This document shows positions 33,000-42,300 of a stretch of 64,000 nt of DNA, piece after piece. Location: NCBI GenBank assembly GCA_044227095.1, contig JBGAFV010000001.1:372001-436000 (forward strand), given 5' to 3'. The translations under genes and the position numbers were made by a program. This stretch comes from JACMLD01 sp044227095. GTDB taxonomy: Bacteria > Bacteroidota > Bacteroidia > Chitinophagales > Chitinophagaceae. The first letter of the stretch is position 1, and each line of letters opens with the position of its first letter. The notes under the pieces were generated by a model that saw only the letters and a list, made by a program, of their open reading frames with translations, had not been told where the DNA came from and did no database searches.

Positions 33000-34142
33000 T
33001 TATCTTTTCAAAGCTTCACGAGCAATAACAATTTTTTGAATTTCTGAAGTGCCTTCTCCAATAGTACAAAGTTTTGCATCTCGGTAATGTTTCTCTACAG
33101 GAAAATCTTTGGTATATCCATAACCGCCAAAAATCTGTACAGCATCGTTGGCGGTTTTTACAGCTACTTCGCTGGCATAATATTTTGCCATAGCAGCTTC
33201 TTTGGTCATGTTCATTTTCTTATTCTTCATATCGGCTGCCTGCATGGTTAGCAATTCTGCCGCCATAATTTCTGTAGCCATATCTGCCAGTTTAAACGCA
33301 ATGCCCTGGAAGTTGGCAATTGGTTGATCAAACTGGTGGCGTTCTTTAGAGTATTGTAAAGCTGCTTCGTAAGCACCTTTGGCAATGCCAAGCGATAAGG
33401 CTGCAATAGAAATGCGTCCACCATCCAGTACTTTCATGGCCTGTTTAAAGCCATCTCCTACTCCACCCATGCGACAACTATCTGGTATTCGACAATTATC
33501 AAAAATCATTTCTGCGGTTTCGCTGGCACGCATGCCCAGTTTGTTTTCTTTCTTTCCGCCACTAAAACCTTTCGTTCCTCTTTCTATAATAAAAGCTGTT
33601 GCATTGTCTCTTGTTCTTGGTTCGCCGGTACGGCAAATTAAAACAGCTACATCGCCGGAGATGCCGTGTGTAATCCAGCTTTTGGTACCGTTAATCACCC
33701 AATCATTACCATCTTTTACGGCTACGCATTTCATATTGCCAGCATCGCTACCGGTATTGGGTTCTGTTAAACCCCATGCGCCAATAAATTCTGCTGATGC
33801 AAGTTTGGGAAGGTATTTTTTCTTTTGTTCTTCGCTGGCAAACGTCATAATATGGCCTGTGCAAAGTGAATTGTGCGCAGCAAGGCTAAGGCCAACAGAG
33901 CCGCAAACTTTTGCTATCTCTTGTATAATGGTAACGTATTCAAAATAGCCGAGACCGCTGCCACCGTATGCTTCTGGCACCAGCACACCCATTAATCCAA
34001 GTTTTCCCATTTCTTTAAATATTTCTTTGGGAAAAATTTGTGCTTCGTCCCACTCCATAACATGGGGCTTTATATACTGGCGGGCAAAATCTCTGGCTGT
34101 TTGAGCTACTTGTTGAGTAAGTTCTGAAGTTTGAAATTCCAT
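33000..34142 (-). CDS. acyl-CoA dehydrogenase
   Basis: 380 residues from the ATG at 34142. The FAD-dependent fold is complete: A-W-G-L-T-E-P-N-T-G-S-D-A-G-N, W-I-T-H-G in the middle, and the C-terminal R-D-A-K-L-C-T-I-G-E-G-T-S-E-I-Q with the catalytic Glu region (Y-R-D-A-K..I-G-E-G-T). It oxidises acyl-CoA to enoyl-CoA in fatty-acid or branched-chain amino-acid breakdown. The chain-length class cannot be set from sequence alone. It stands alone, with its own terminator. Confidence 0.93.
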   Translation of the reverse strand: MEFQTSELTQQVAQTARDFARQYIKPHVMEWDEAQIFPKEIFKEMGKLGLMGVLVPEAYGGSGLGYFEYVTIIQEIAKVCGSVGLSLAAHNSLCTGHIMTFASEEQKKKYLPKLASAEFIGAWGLTEPNTGSDAGNMKCVAVKDGNDWVINGTKSWITHGISGDVAVLICRTGEPRTRDNATAFIIERGTKGFSGGKKENKLGMRASETAEMIFDNCRIPDSCRMGGVGDGFKQAMKVLDGGRISIAALSLGIAKGAYEAALQYSKERHQFDQPIANFQGIAFKLADMATEIMAAELLTMQAADMKNKKMNMTKEAAMAKYYASEVAVKTANDAVQIFGGYGYTKDFPVEKHYRDAKLCTIGEGTSEIQKIVIAREALKR

Positions 34143-34471
34143 AAGAAAGGCAAGCAATCGTAATTAAGGATGAAAAAAAGCAAGCAATGGTTAGAGGCCG
34201 TTACTAGAAACGAACTGCAAGTAAATATTTTTTTCTGATACTAACAAGCGTTAGGAAATATTTTTGAAAATTATCAATAATGACCGGAAAAATTAAATAA
34301 AGGCTCAAACTCAATCCATCACTTATACTTCGTATGATTTCTGTAAGCCACAATAATTATCACCAAGAATGCAGTAGTAGTTATATAAGAATACACACTA
34401 TTTCCTTTTTTGAATTATCTAATCTGGATTATGCTTGCAATGAAATAAAAAGTAAAGCTAAAAATCAAACA
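34143..34471. other. 329-bp AT-rich gap with no visible feature
   Basis: I see no gene, strong hairpin or clear promoter box. AAGCAATGGTTAG and AAGCAATCGTAAT at the left edge are a short direct repeat near the acyl-CoA dehydrogenase start. Confidence 0.5.
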
Positions 34472-35428
34472 TCACTCAATAACTAAATAATGCCTTATTT
34501 TATCAAATACTTCCGGCGTTACAATAGCAATAAATTTCAAATCATCCACAGATTTAAAATTGCCATGCTGGTTTCTATATTGCACAATGGCATTTGCCAA
34601 ATTCCAACGGATATAAGGATGTTGTTTCAATGTATTGGCGTCTTCAGTATTAATATTGATTTGCTTAACAACGGGATGATTGCATTGCAGTAATGATCGT
34701 ATTCTAATAAAAGTAGAATCGGGCAATCCGTAGGTTTCTGCTACCTGTTGCACATCATAAAAACCACCGAGCTTATCCCTGAAGTTTACAATGCGTGCAG
34801 CCAGCTTACTGCCAATGCCCGGCAAGGCAATAAATGCAGTTGTATCTGCATTGTTGATATCAATAGTTTTTGGCGCAGTAAATTTTTTATCAGCATAATT
34901 TCTTTTATCAGCAATAGCATATTCCTTTTTTGCTTCGTTGTCTTTTATATTTGTAGCAGCTTCATCTTTTATTTGCACATAAGGAAGCAAGCGTTCATAA
35001 TCATCTTTAAACAATCCATAGATTTTGCCAATGTCTTCCGGCTTTTTAAACTTTCCGCCTTTGCTTAAATAATTTTGTATAGTGCTGATGGTTTTATCGC
35101 GGATACCTAAACGTTTCCATCCAGCTGCATCAAGTGTATTGGGATCAAAATAAAAACTTGCAGCTTTTTCTTTATTGTAATTTCTTCTTTCAGCATAATG
35201 ACCCGGTGCAGCATCATTGTTATTGCTATCTGAGTCATCAATTTTTTTTAATTGAGCTGCCGCCATTTTTATCTTTTGAATATCTTCTGCCGAAGATGTT
35301 TTAATTTTTGCAGAAGGCCAGCAATAAGGCAAAAGCACTACTATAACAATAAGGAACAAAAGCACCATCACGCCAATGCGATCTTTCCTGGTGAAACTAA
35401 GATAATCGGTTACAAATTTCTTCCACAT
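34472..35428 (-). CDS. ComEA-like helix-hairpin-helix protein
   Basis: 318 residues: a cytoplasmic N-terminal stretch, one membrane helix (about 19-38), a charged linker, and three helix-hairpin-helix units, including I-D-I-N-N-A-D-T-T-A-F-I-A-L-P-G-I-G-S-K-L-A-A-R-I and I-N-I-N-T-E-D-A-N-T-L-K-Q-H-P-Y-I. This resembles ComEA, the periplasmic DNA receptor for transformation, in a longer Bacteroidota form. No other competence genes are near. Confidence 0.85.
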   Translation of the reverse strand: MWKKFVTDYLSFTRKDRIGVMVLLFLIVIVVLLPYCWPSAKIKTSSAEDIQKIKMAAAQLKKIDDSDSNNNDAAPGHYAERRNYNKEKAASFYFDPNTLDAAGWKRLGIRDKTISTIQNYLSKGGKFKKPEDIGKIYGLFKDDYERLLPYVQIKDEAATNIKDNEAKKEYAIADKRNYADKKFTAPKTIDINNADTTAFIALPGIGSKLAARIVNFRDKLGGFYDVQQVAETYGLPDSTFIRIRSLLQCNHPVVKQININTEDANTLKQHPYIRWNLANAIVQYRNQHGNFKSVDDLKFIAIVTPEVFDKIRHYLVIE

Positions 35429-35485
35429 AGCAATAAGGTTTACCGGAAATTAAATGTATTTCCTGAACCAAATTGCCAGCGAAAT

Positions 35486-36262
35486 CTATATTTTTATTTG
35501 TAATGTATCATACGCAAGTGCTATGCCGTTGGGAAGTGCAGCATTTACATCATCATGTTTGCCCATTTGATGGCTGATATGTGTGAGGTAGGTTTGTGGT
35601 ACCCGAAGTTCTTGTGCAATGGCTATTGCTTCATCCAATGAAAAATGAGAGATATGTTTTTCTTTTCTAAGCGCATTTATTACCAGTATTTCGCTTCCCT
35701 TTATTTTTTCTTTTTCCGATTCATCTATGCGGTTAGCATCAGTTATATAAGTAAACTTTCCGAACCTGAATGCAAGCACTGGCATCTTTAAATGCCATAC
35801 CAACACGGGTTTCACCAAAATATCTCCCACCAAAAAAGGTTCTTCGTCTATTGGGTTTAAAGTTATTTCGGGCAGGCCGGGGTACTTGGTATCTGCAAAT
35901 GCGTAAGGGAACTCACGGATGATGACTTCCTGCGTAATTTCATTGGCATAAATATTCATGGGCTTGCCTGAAAAATAATTAAAGGCCCGTATATCATCCA
36001 GCCCGGCTACATGGTCTTTATGGGGATGTGTAAATAAAATTCCATCAACATTTCTAACATTTTCTCTCAGCATCTGACTCCTGAAATCTGGCCCCGTATC
36101 TATTACCAGTGTTGTAGTAGCAGATTGTATTAGCATACTGCACCGGAACCTTTTGTCTTTTGCATTTGCAGAACTGCAAACTTCGCAAGGGCAGGCTATC
36201 ATTGGTACACCACTGCTTGTGCCTGTACCTAAAAATGTTATGGTTAGTGAAGGATAAGACAA
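35486..36262 (-). CDS. MBL-fold metallohydrolase (PhnP-like)
   Basis: 258 residues. The metallo-beta-lactamase metal motif is F-T-H-P-H-K-D-H-V-A-G-L-D-D, with a distal T-H-I-S-H. The N-terminal F-L-G-T-G-T-S-S-G-V-P and the Cys trio in A-C-P-C-E-V-C-S-S resemble PhnP-type cyclic phosphodiesterases. The substrate is unknown; no phn genes are present. The only start compatible with the N-terminal motif is TTG at 36262. Confidence 0.88.
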   Translation of the reverse strand: MSYPSLTITFLGTGTSSGVPMIACPCEVCSSANAKDKRFRCSMLIQSATTTLVIDTGPDFRSQMLRENVRNVDGILFTHPHKDHVAGLDDIRAFNYFSGKPMNIYANEITQEVIIREFPYAFADTKYPGLPEITLNPIDEEPFLVGDILVKPVLVWHLKMPVLAFRFGKFTYITDANRIDESEKEKIKGSEILVINALRKEKHISHFSLDEAIAIAQELRVPQTYLTHISHQMGKHDDVNAALPNGIALAYDTLQIKI

Positions 36263-36308
36263 GGGGAAAATGTTATTTGACTACAGACTATTGACTACCA
36301 ACTATAAA

Positions 36309-36584
36309 CTACTTCTCTTCTTCTTCAAACTTAGCCAGTACTTCCAAATATGTTTTTTTAGCTTCCGGAGAAAGCGTTTCAATATCCACAGTAAGTTGCG
36401 GTATAATATCTACCAAAGTATTGATGCGTCCCTCCATCTGCAGAAATTTGTTCAGTACAACTACTTTACGGTCTTCCAGTATACAATATCCGCTCTGAAA
36501 ATTTCCCCGTTCATACCGCACCACATAGCCGGTCTCGTCCAGTATTTTTTCTATCTTATCTAATGCTGCCTGGTTGTATTTCAT
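36309..36584 (-). CDS. 91-residue conserved hypothetical protein
   Basis: A small soluble protein with an N-terminal helix (A-A-L-D-K-I-E-K-I-L-D-E-T-G-Y), a beta hairpin (G-Y-C-I-L-E-D-R-K-V-V-V-L-N-K-F) and an acidic C-terminal helix ending in E-E-E-E-K. I recognise the general look of a Bacteroidota conserved hypothetical but know no function. It lies upstream of the MBL-fold gene with a 46-bp gap and is probably co-transcribed with it. Confidence 0.8.
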   Translation of the reverse strand: MKYNQAALDKIEKILDETGYVVRYERGNFQSGYCILEDRKVVVLNKFLQMEGRINTLVDIIPQLTVDIETLSPEAKKTYLEVLAKFEEEEK

Positions 36585-36684
36585 ATACTTTGTTTCTGGT
36601 GCTTTTACTCACTACAAAAATAGCAGCAGATATGCTGATGGCTTACAAACCACGGGATTGTTTTTCCACAAAGAGTTAATAAAA

Positions 36685-36718
36685 ATGTCTGATGTCTGAT
36701 GTAAAGATGCCTGATTTC
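36685..36718. repeat. CTGATGTCTGATG word repeat
   Basis: The 17-bp block ATGTCTGATGTCTGATG (36685-36701), followed by GATGCCTGATTTC. Its reverse complement CATCAGACATCAGACAT occurs at 46245-46261 inside an ABC ATPase gene. A related, less exact copy is at about 32394. Confidence 0.75.
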
Positions 36719-36773
36719 TTTTATGCAGGCATCCATTACTTACCTGTAACCGGTCTATCCATAAATTATTGAT

Positions 36774-36815
36774 GGTCTCCGGACTAACGACTATAGACTC
36801 CGAACTCCGAACTAT
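36774..36815. repeat. GACTCCGAACTCCGAAC word repeat at the porX 3' end
   Basis: GGTCTCCGGACTAACGACTATAGACTCC continuing as GAACTCCGAACTATT, made of ACTCCGA/ACTATAG words, runs into the porX stop codon. A related fragment, GACTACAGACTATTGACTACC, is at about 36280. Confidence 0.55.
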
Positions 36816-38371
36816 TTTGTCGTCATCCTTATTACTGGTACAATCATTTCTTCCAGACTTACGCCACCGTGCTGAAATGTGTTTCGGTAATAGTTTACGT
36901 AATAGTTATAGTTATTGGGATAGCATAAGAAACCATCTTCCTTTGCAAAAATAAAAGACGAATTAACAGTTGGCACCGGCAACCCACCTTCTTTAGGATC
37001 GCGGAACGCCAATACTTCTCTTGGTTCATAATTAAGGTTACGCCCATGTTTATAGCGAAGATTGGTAGTGGTCTGTTTATCGCCAATTACTTTATTGGGC
37101 GTTTTAACCCTTACCGTGCCGTGATCTGTTGCCAGTACAATGTTTATTTTTTTATCGGCAATTTTTTTGAATGCCTGGTGCAGCGGTGAATGTTCAAACC
37201 AACTACGTGTTAAAGAACGATAACTCATTTCATCGCCAGCCAGTTCTTTTAGTACTTCCATTTCTGTTCTTGCATGGCTTAGCATATCTACAAAATTGTA
37301 CACAATTACATTTAAGTCATTACCCAGCAGGTTATGAATATTATTAACCAATTCCTGGCCAGCGTGGTTGTTTACAATTTTTGTATAAGATATTTTAACG
37401 TTGTCTTTTTTTAATCTTTTTAACTGGCCGCGTAAAAAATCTTCTTCGTATAAATTTTTACCGCCTTCTTCTTCATCATTTTTCCATTGATTAGGAAATT
37501 GTTTTTCTATATCTAACGGCATAAGGCCAGCGAAAATAGCATTGCGTGCATACTGCGTTGCTGTTGGCAGTATACTGTAAAAAGTTTCTTCTTCTATAAT
37601 ACGGAAGCTTTCAGCAAAAATGGGTTGAATGGCTTTCCATTGATCAAACCTCAGGTTATCTATCAGTATAAAAAATGTGGGAACGCCTTTTTCAATTGTT
37701 GGAAATACTTTTTGCTGCATCAGTGTATGGCTCATAACCGGCGCCGCTGCATTTGATTTTGGGCTAACCCACGACAAATAATTTTTCGATATAAACTTAA
37801 AGAACTCCGTATTGGCTTCCTGTTTCTGTGTTTGAAAAACTTCCATCATTTCCGGGCTATCGCTCTTACCCATTTCAAGTTCCCAATACACCAGTTTTTT
37901 GTAAATGTCCATCCACTCATTATAATCCGGGTTACTGTTCAGCGCCATAAACAAATTGCGGAACTGTTGCTGGTAAGCCGATGTTGTTTTTTCTGCCACC
38001 AGTCTTTTATTATCAAGTATTTTTTTAAGGCTAAGCCAAACCTGGTTTGGGTTAACGGGTTTAATGAGGTAATCGCTTATCTGGCTGCCAATGGCTTCAT
38101 CCATTATATTTTCTGTTTCATTTTTTGTGATGAGCACTACCGGCACCTGCTGGTTTACTTCCTTTATTTTGGCAATGGTTTCAAGTCCTGTAATGCCAGG
38201 CATAGATTCATCCAGCAATACAACATCCACCTGGTTTTCTTTTACATAATCAATAGCATCAAAACCATTGGTAAGTGTATGTACAGCATACCCTTTATTT
38301 TCCAAAAACATTTTCTGCGATTGCAAACTTTCAATTTCATCATCGACCCAGAGTATAGTTGCTAAAGCCAT
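36812..38371 (-). CDS. porX: PorX, response regulator with PglZ/alkaline-phosphatase-like output domain
   Basis: 519 residues. An N-terminal receiver domain (about 4-120) with Asp54 in V-V-L-L-D-E-S-M-P-G and Lys in D-Y-L-I-K-P. The large C-terminal PglZ domain of the alkaline phosphatase superfamily contains F-F-I-L-I-D-N-L-R-F-D-Q-W and V-L-A-T-D-H-G-T-V-R-V, probable metal ligands. In Porphyromonas and Flavobacterium PorX works with PorY to regulate the type IX secretion system. No por or sprA genes are in this window. Confidence 0.93.
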   Translation of the reverse strand: MALATILWVDDEIESLQSQKMFLENKGYAVHTLTNGFDAIDYVKENQVDVVLLDESMPGITGLETIAKIKEVNQQVPVVLITKNETENIMDEAIGSQISDYLIKPVNPNQVWLSLKKILDNKRLVAEKTTSAYQQQFRNLFMALNSNPDYNEWMDIYKKLVYWELEMGKSDSPEMMEVFQTQKQEANTEFFKFISKNYLSWVSPKSNAAAPVMSHTLMQQKVFPTIEKGVPTFFILIDNLRFDQWKAIQPIFAESFRIIEEETFYSILPTATQYARNAIFAGLMPLDIEKQFPNQWKNDEEEGGKNLYEEDFLRGQLKRLKKDNVKISYTKIVNNHAGQELVNNIHNLLGNDLNVIVYNFVDMLSHARTEMEVLKELAGDEMSYRSLTRSWFEHSPLHQAFKKIADKKINIVLATDHGTVRVKTPNKVIGDKQTTTNLRYKHGRNLNYEPREVLAFRDPKEGGLPVPTVNSSFIFAKEDGFLCYPNNYNYYVNYYRNTFQHGGVSLEEMIVPVIRMTTK

Positions 38372-38418
38372 GGTTGATTATATTTAAATTTCGTTTCTAT
38401 TTTTTAAGTCGCTTATTT

Positions 38419-38493
38419 CAAGCTGCAAGGATCAAGCTGCTAGCAGCAAGCCGAAAGCGTGGAATACTTGCAGCTTTAAACTTGCAACTTGCA
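38419..38493. repeat. AAGCTGCAAG word-repeat hairpin, porX-HD divergent gap
   Basis: AAGCTGCAAG (38420-38429) and CTTGCAGCTT (38467-38476) are perfect reverse complements. Extra AAGCTGC/GCAAG words follow on both sides (AACTTGCAACTTGCAC on the right). Confidence 0.7.
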
Positions 38494-38534
38494 CCTTCTA
38501 TCTAAACAAATGTAATTTATATAACCAGCCTTTG

Positions 38535-38542
38535 TACTTTTG
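38535..38542 (+). promoter_or_regulatory. promoter -7 box for the HD gene
   Basis: TACTTTTG matches TAnnTTTG, 42 nt before the HD-gene ATG. Confidence 0.5.
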
Positions 38543-38584
38543 CTCGCTGCATGACTTGGTTGATTTAACAAATAAACAACAGTA

Positions 38585-39802
38585 ATGGCATCTTCCAGAA
38601 AAATAATTAATGACCCCGTTTACGGCTTTATCACTATAGATCATCCGCTGCTGCTGCAGGTTATTGCCCACCCATATTACCAACGATTGAGACGTGTGCA
38701 CCAAATGGCATTTGCCTCTATGGTTTATCCGGGTGCAGTGCATTCTCGTTTGCATCATTCACTGGGTGCTTATCATCTTATGTGCTGCGCTTTGTCAGAA
38801 TTAAAAAGCAAGGGAATTGAAATAACCGCTGATGAAGAACTGGGTGCAAAGATTGCTATCCTTTTGCACGATATTGGTCACGGGCCATTTTCGCATGCAC
38901 TGGAATACCAACTGCTGGAAAATGTTCATCACGAAGATCTTTCTTTATTGATTATGCACCACATGAATGCAGAAATGGATGGCAAACTGCAAACTGCTAT
39001 AGATATTTTTAATGATAATTACAGCAAACCATTTTTACATCAGCTCGTAAGCGGCCAGCTTGATGTAGACAGGATGGATTACCTTACAAGGGATAGTTTT
39101 TTCTCCGGCGTATCTGAAGGTGCTATTGGTTACGACCGCATTCTTAAAATGCTTACAGTAGTAGACAGTGAATTGATGGTAGAAGAGAAAGGCATTTATA
39201 CCATTGAAAAATTTCTTGTATCACGCAGGTTGATGTACTGGCAGGTATACCTGCACAAAACAGTAGTAAGTGCAGAAAAAACAGTGGTAAAAATTATTGC
39301 CAGGGCAAAAGAGTTGATTGCTGCAGGAGCAGATTTGCATGCAAGTACACCGGAGTTTGATTTTTTTCTGCAAAATCCTGAAGCCAGCAATGCCATTAGC
39401 GAACATCTTTCTGTGTTTTGCATGATGGACGATTACGATGTGCTAAGCACAATTAAAAATTGGATAAGTTATCCCGATACGGTCTTATCGGTTTTATGTC
39501 GTGGTTTGGTAGAAAGACGTTTGTTAAAAGTTAAATTTCAGGGTGAGCCTTTTGACGCTGCATACGAAGAAATGCTGCGGAATAATATTTGCAGCCAGTT
39601 AAAAATATCCAAAGAAGAAGCAGCTTACCTGGTATTTACAGGTGAGGCAAGCAACACAACCTATAATCCTGCTGAAGAACATATCAATATCCTGTTTAAA
39701 GACGGAAGCATAAAAGACATTTCAAAAGTTGATAACGCTTTAATACAACACAACCTCAGCCGGCCTATGAAAAAATTTTATATTTGCTATTATAGCAATT
39801 AA
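38585..39802 (+). CDS. HD-domain phosphohydrolase (dGTPase/SAMHD1-like)
   Basis: 405 residues. The metal-binding HD motif is complete: R-L-H-H-S-L-G near 60, I-L-L-H-D-I-G-H-G-P-F-S-H (about 96-108), and Q-L-D-V-D-R-M-D-Y-L. The layout matches bacterial SAMHD1-like proteins, which hydrolyse dNTPs or related phosphates. The substrate here is unknown. It directly precedes lpxD, a pairing I recall from other Bacteroidota, so it probably begins the lipid A operon. Confidence 0.88.
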   Translation: MASSRKIINDPVYGFITIDHPLLLQVIAHPYYQRLRRVHQMAFASMVYPGAVHSRLHHSLGAYHLMCCALSELKSKGIEITADEELGAKIAILLHDIGHGPFSHALEYQLLENVHHEDLSLLIMHHMNAEMDGKLQTAIDIFNDNYSKPFLHQLVSGQLDVDRMDYLTRDSFFSGVSEGAIGYDRILKMLTVVDSELMVEEKGIYTIEKFLVSRRLMYWQVYLHKTVVSAEKTVVKIIARAKELIAAGADLHASTPEFDFFLQNPEASNAISEHLSVFCMMDDYDVLSTIKNWISYPDTVLSVLCRGLVERRLLKVKFQGEPFDAAYEEMLRNNICSQLKISKEEAAYLVFTGEASNTTYNPAEEHINILFKDGSIKDISKVDNALIQHNLSRPMKKFYICYYSN

Positions 39803-39825
39803 GCCAACGCTTTTATAAAAACACA

Positions 39826-39912
39826 GATTGGAATTGCTGATTTTGAAATTTTGGGATTTCGTCCTTGTTATAAATCGCTAAATCACCAAATCCCGAAATT
39901 GTATTATTGATT
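39826..39912. repeat. word-repeat hairpin in the HD-lpxD spacer
   Basis: TTTTGAAATTTTGGGATTT on the left and AAATCACCAAATCCCGAAATT on the right are imperfect reverse complements (core AATTTYGGGATTT). Same architecture as the other gap elements. Confidence 0.6.
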
Positions 39913-39946
39913 ACAACTTGCGTTTAAAACAAGTAACTTTATATCT

Positions 39947-40993
39947 ATGACTTTTACTGCTGCACAAATAGCAATGCTTATTAATGGTAAAACCGAAGGC
40001 AATGCCGCTGCGGAAGTAACTTCTTTTGGTAAGATTGAAGAAGCAAAAGCGGGACAGTTAGCTTTCCTCGCCAATCCCAAATACGAAGAACATTTGTATA
40101 CAACCGCCGCTTCTGTAATTATTATAAATGAAACACAGCAATTAAAACAAGCCATAAGCGCAACGCTTATACGTGTACCTGATGCATACACTGCTTTTGC
40201 CACTTTGCTTGCTAAATACCAGGAAATTGCTGCGCAGCAAATGGTAGGTATACAGGAACCCAATTACATTTCAAAAAGCGCCAGGCTTGGCGAAAAAATT
40301 TTTATAGCCGCATTTGCTTATATAGCAGACAATGTAGAAATAGGAAACAACGTAAAAATATACCCACATGTTTTTTTGGGCAATAATGTAAAAGTTGGTG
40401 ACAACACCATTCTTCATCCCGGTGTAAAAATTTACCACGATTGTGTATTGGGCAAAAATATAACCGTACATGCTGGTTCTGTTATTGGCAGCGATGGATT
40501 TGGCTTTGCGCCACAGGCAGATGGCAGTTTTAAAAAAGTACCACAGATTGGTAATGTTGTTATTGAAGACAATGTAGAAATAGGCGCCAATGCTACTATT
40601 GACCGTGCTACTATTGGTTCTACGCTTATTAAAAAAGGTGCCAAGCTTGATAACCTTATACAAATAGCCCATAACGTAGAAGTGGGTTATAGCAGCGTTA
40701 TTGCAGCGCAGGCCGGCATTAGCGGAAGTACAAAAATTGGTAACGGTGTAATGATTGGCGGGCAGGCTGGCGTTGTTGGACATATCTCTATTGCGGACGG
40801 CAGCAAAATAAATGCGCAAAGTGGCGTAAGCAAATCCATTAAAACAAAAGACAGCGCCGTTACCGGATCTCCTGCGTTTGATTATACTTCCGCATTACGC
40901 AGCCAGGTAGTAAGCCGCAACCTTCCAGAAATAGAAAAGAGATTAAAGGAACTGGAACAACTGGTAAAGCAACTGATGGCAGAGAAAGTTTAG
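39947..40993 (+). CDS. lpxD: UDP-3-O-(3-hydroxyacyl)glucosamine N-acyltransferase
   Basis: 348 residues. Adds the N-linked acyl chain in lipid A synthesis. The N-terminal substrate-binding domain is followed by a left-handed beta helix of hexapeptide repeats (I-G-N-N-V-K-I-Y-P, I-E-D-N-V-E-I-G-A). The catalytic His lies in L-I-Q-I-A-H-N-V-E-V-G. A C-terminal coiled helix ends it. The stop codon TAG forms part of a TAGCTGTTAGC repeat word. Confidence 0.95.
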   Translation: MTFTAAQIAMLINGKTEGNAAAEVTSFGKIEEAKAGQLAFLANPKYEEHLYTTAASVIIINETQQLKQAISATLIRVPDAYTAFATLLAKYQEIAAQQMVGIQEPNYISKSARLGEKIFIAAFAYIADNVEIGNNVKIYPHVFLGNNVKVGDNTILHPGVKIYHDCVLGKNITVHAGSVIGSDGFGFAPQADGSFKKVPQIGNVVIEDNVEIGANATIDRATIGSTLIKKGAKLDNLIQIAHNVEVGYSSVIAAQAGISGSTKIGNGVMIGGQAGVVGHISIADGSKINAQSGVSKSIKTKDSAVTGSPAFDYTSALRSQVVSRNLPEIEKRLKELEQLVKQLMAEKV

Positions 40994-41049
40994 CTGTTAG
41001 CTTCAGGGTTTGGTTTTTCATAAAAAGATGATGGTGATAAGAACAATTT

Positions 41050-42231
41050 TCACACAATATTCTCTAAATATTTATATCCGCTGCCGGTATTCATCAACAC
41101 AATCTTATCTGCTGAATTAATTATTTTCATTCTGCGCAAATGCAATAAAGATTTCCAAACTGCGGCACCTTCCGGCGATAATAAAATGCCTTCTGTTTTT
41201 GCAAACTCTTTTATGCCTTCAATAATTTCTTCCTCACTTACCGCATATGCAAATCCATTGCTTTCGTGCAATACATCCTGCATCATATCCATACCAAAAG
41301 GAAAGGGAACTGCCAATCCATTAGCAATAGATTTTTGCGGCACAAATCCATCTTTCCATCCTTCTGCATTGTAAAATGCCCTTACTACCGGCGCACATTG
41401 CATACTCTGCACTGCTATCATTTTTGGTAAATGGCTTCCGTCTATCCAACCCATTTCAATCATTTCTTTAAAAGCTTTCCATATGCCAATTAAACCAGTA
41501 CCACCGCCTGCAGGATAAATTATTACATCGGGCATTTGCCAATTTAGTTGTTCTGCAATTTCATAACCCATTGTTTTCTTTCCTTCAAGCCTGTATGGTT
41601 CTTTTAATGTAGATACATCGTAATAAGCACCTGTTTGCATTAATGCTGCTACTTTTTTTGCGCAATCATTAATCAACCCATCAACAAGTATCAACTCAGC
41701 CCCATATAATTCGCATTCTTGTTTAAATATATTGGGCGTATGCCGTGGCATTACAACAGTGCATCCTATTCCTGCTTTTGCACAATATGCAGCAAGTGCA
41801 CCGCCTGCATTGCCAGCTGTTGGCACAATACATTTTTCTATCCCCAGCTCTTTTGCCCTTGATACTGCTGCACTCAATCCCCTTGCTTTAAAAGAACCTG
41901 TTGGATTAAACGATTCATCTTTCATTAGCAAATCTGCAAAACCATGTGTGGCGGCAGATTTTTCCAATGGCAGTAATGGTGTCATGCCTTCACCAAGTGT
42001 TACAATATTTTTTCTTTGCATTACAGGCAATACTTCAAAATACCGCCACATATTGTTTTCGCGGAAAATGAGATCTCCTTTGCAAAACCCCGAAGGATAA
42101 TCGTACCTAACTACCAGCGGCTGATTGCAGCATGTAGCATATGTGTTGATGTTTGTAAACGCATAGCTTGTTTTACAGCGGGCACATTCAAGGTGAGCGG
42201 CATAAGAAAAGGTTTCTGGTATAGCTGTCAT
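41050..42231 (-). CDS. threonine synthase (PLP-dependent)
   Basis: 393 residues. The PLP-binding Lys is in F-N-P-T-G-S-F-K-A-R-G, the phosphate loop in T-A-G-N-A-G-G-A and G-G-G-T-G-L-I-G. The N-terminus has a zinc-ribbon-like pattern: Cys16-x-x-Cys19 and Cys34-Cys35. It converts phosphohomoserine to threonine, or is a related beta-replacing enzyme. A -7 box (42236-42243) lies 4 nt before the ATG, so the mRNA may be leaderless. It sits, with LysR, inside the lpx cluster. Confidence 0.88.
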   Translation of the reverse strand: MTAIPETFSYAAHLECARCKTSYAFTNINTYATCCNQPLVVRYDYPSGFCKGDLIFRENNMWRYFEVLPVMQRKNIVTLGEGMTPLLPLEKSAATHGFADLLMKDESFNPTGSFKARGLSAAVSRAKELGIEKCIVPTAGNAGGALAAYCAKAGIGCTVVMPRHTPNIFKQECELYGAELILVDGLINDCAKKVAALMQTGAYYDVSTLKEPYRLEGKKTMGYEIAEQLNWQMPDVIIYPAGGGTGLIGIWKAFKEMIEMGWIDGSHLPKMIAVQSMQCAPVVRAFYNAEGWKDGFVPQKSIANGLAVPFPFGMDMMQDVLHESNGFAYAVSEEEIIEGIKEFAKTEGILLSPEGAAVWKSLLHLRRMKIINSADKIVLMNTGSGYKYLENIV

Positions 42232-42235
42232 ACTG

Positions 42236-42243
42236 CAAAAGTA
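42236..42243 (-). promoter_or_regulatory. promoter -7 box at the threonine synthase start
   Basis: The minus strand reads TACTTTTG, a TAnnTTTG match that ends 4 nt before the ATG, consistent with a leaderless transcript. Confidence 0.5.
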
Positions 42244-42300
42244 GAAAGGATGCTATAACCAAACCAATACAGAAGCATTATAGGGCATAACGAAAAGTTA

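Noticed and set aside
38585..39802. HD protein as a dNTP-depleting phage-defence enzyme
   Set aside because: It heads a conserved lipid A operon, which points to a housekeeping role; no defence genes are adjacent.
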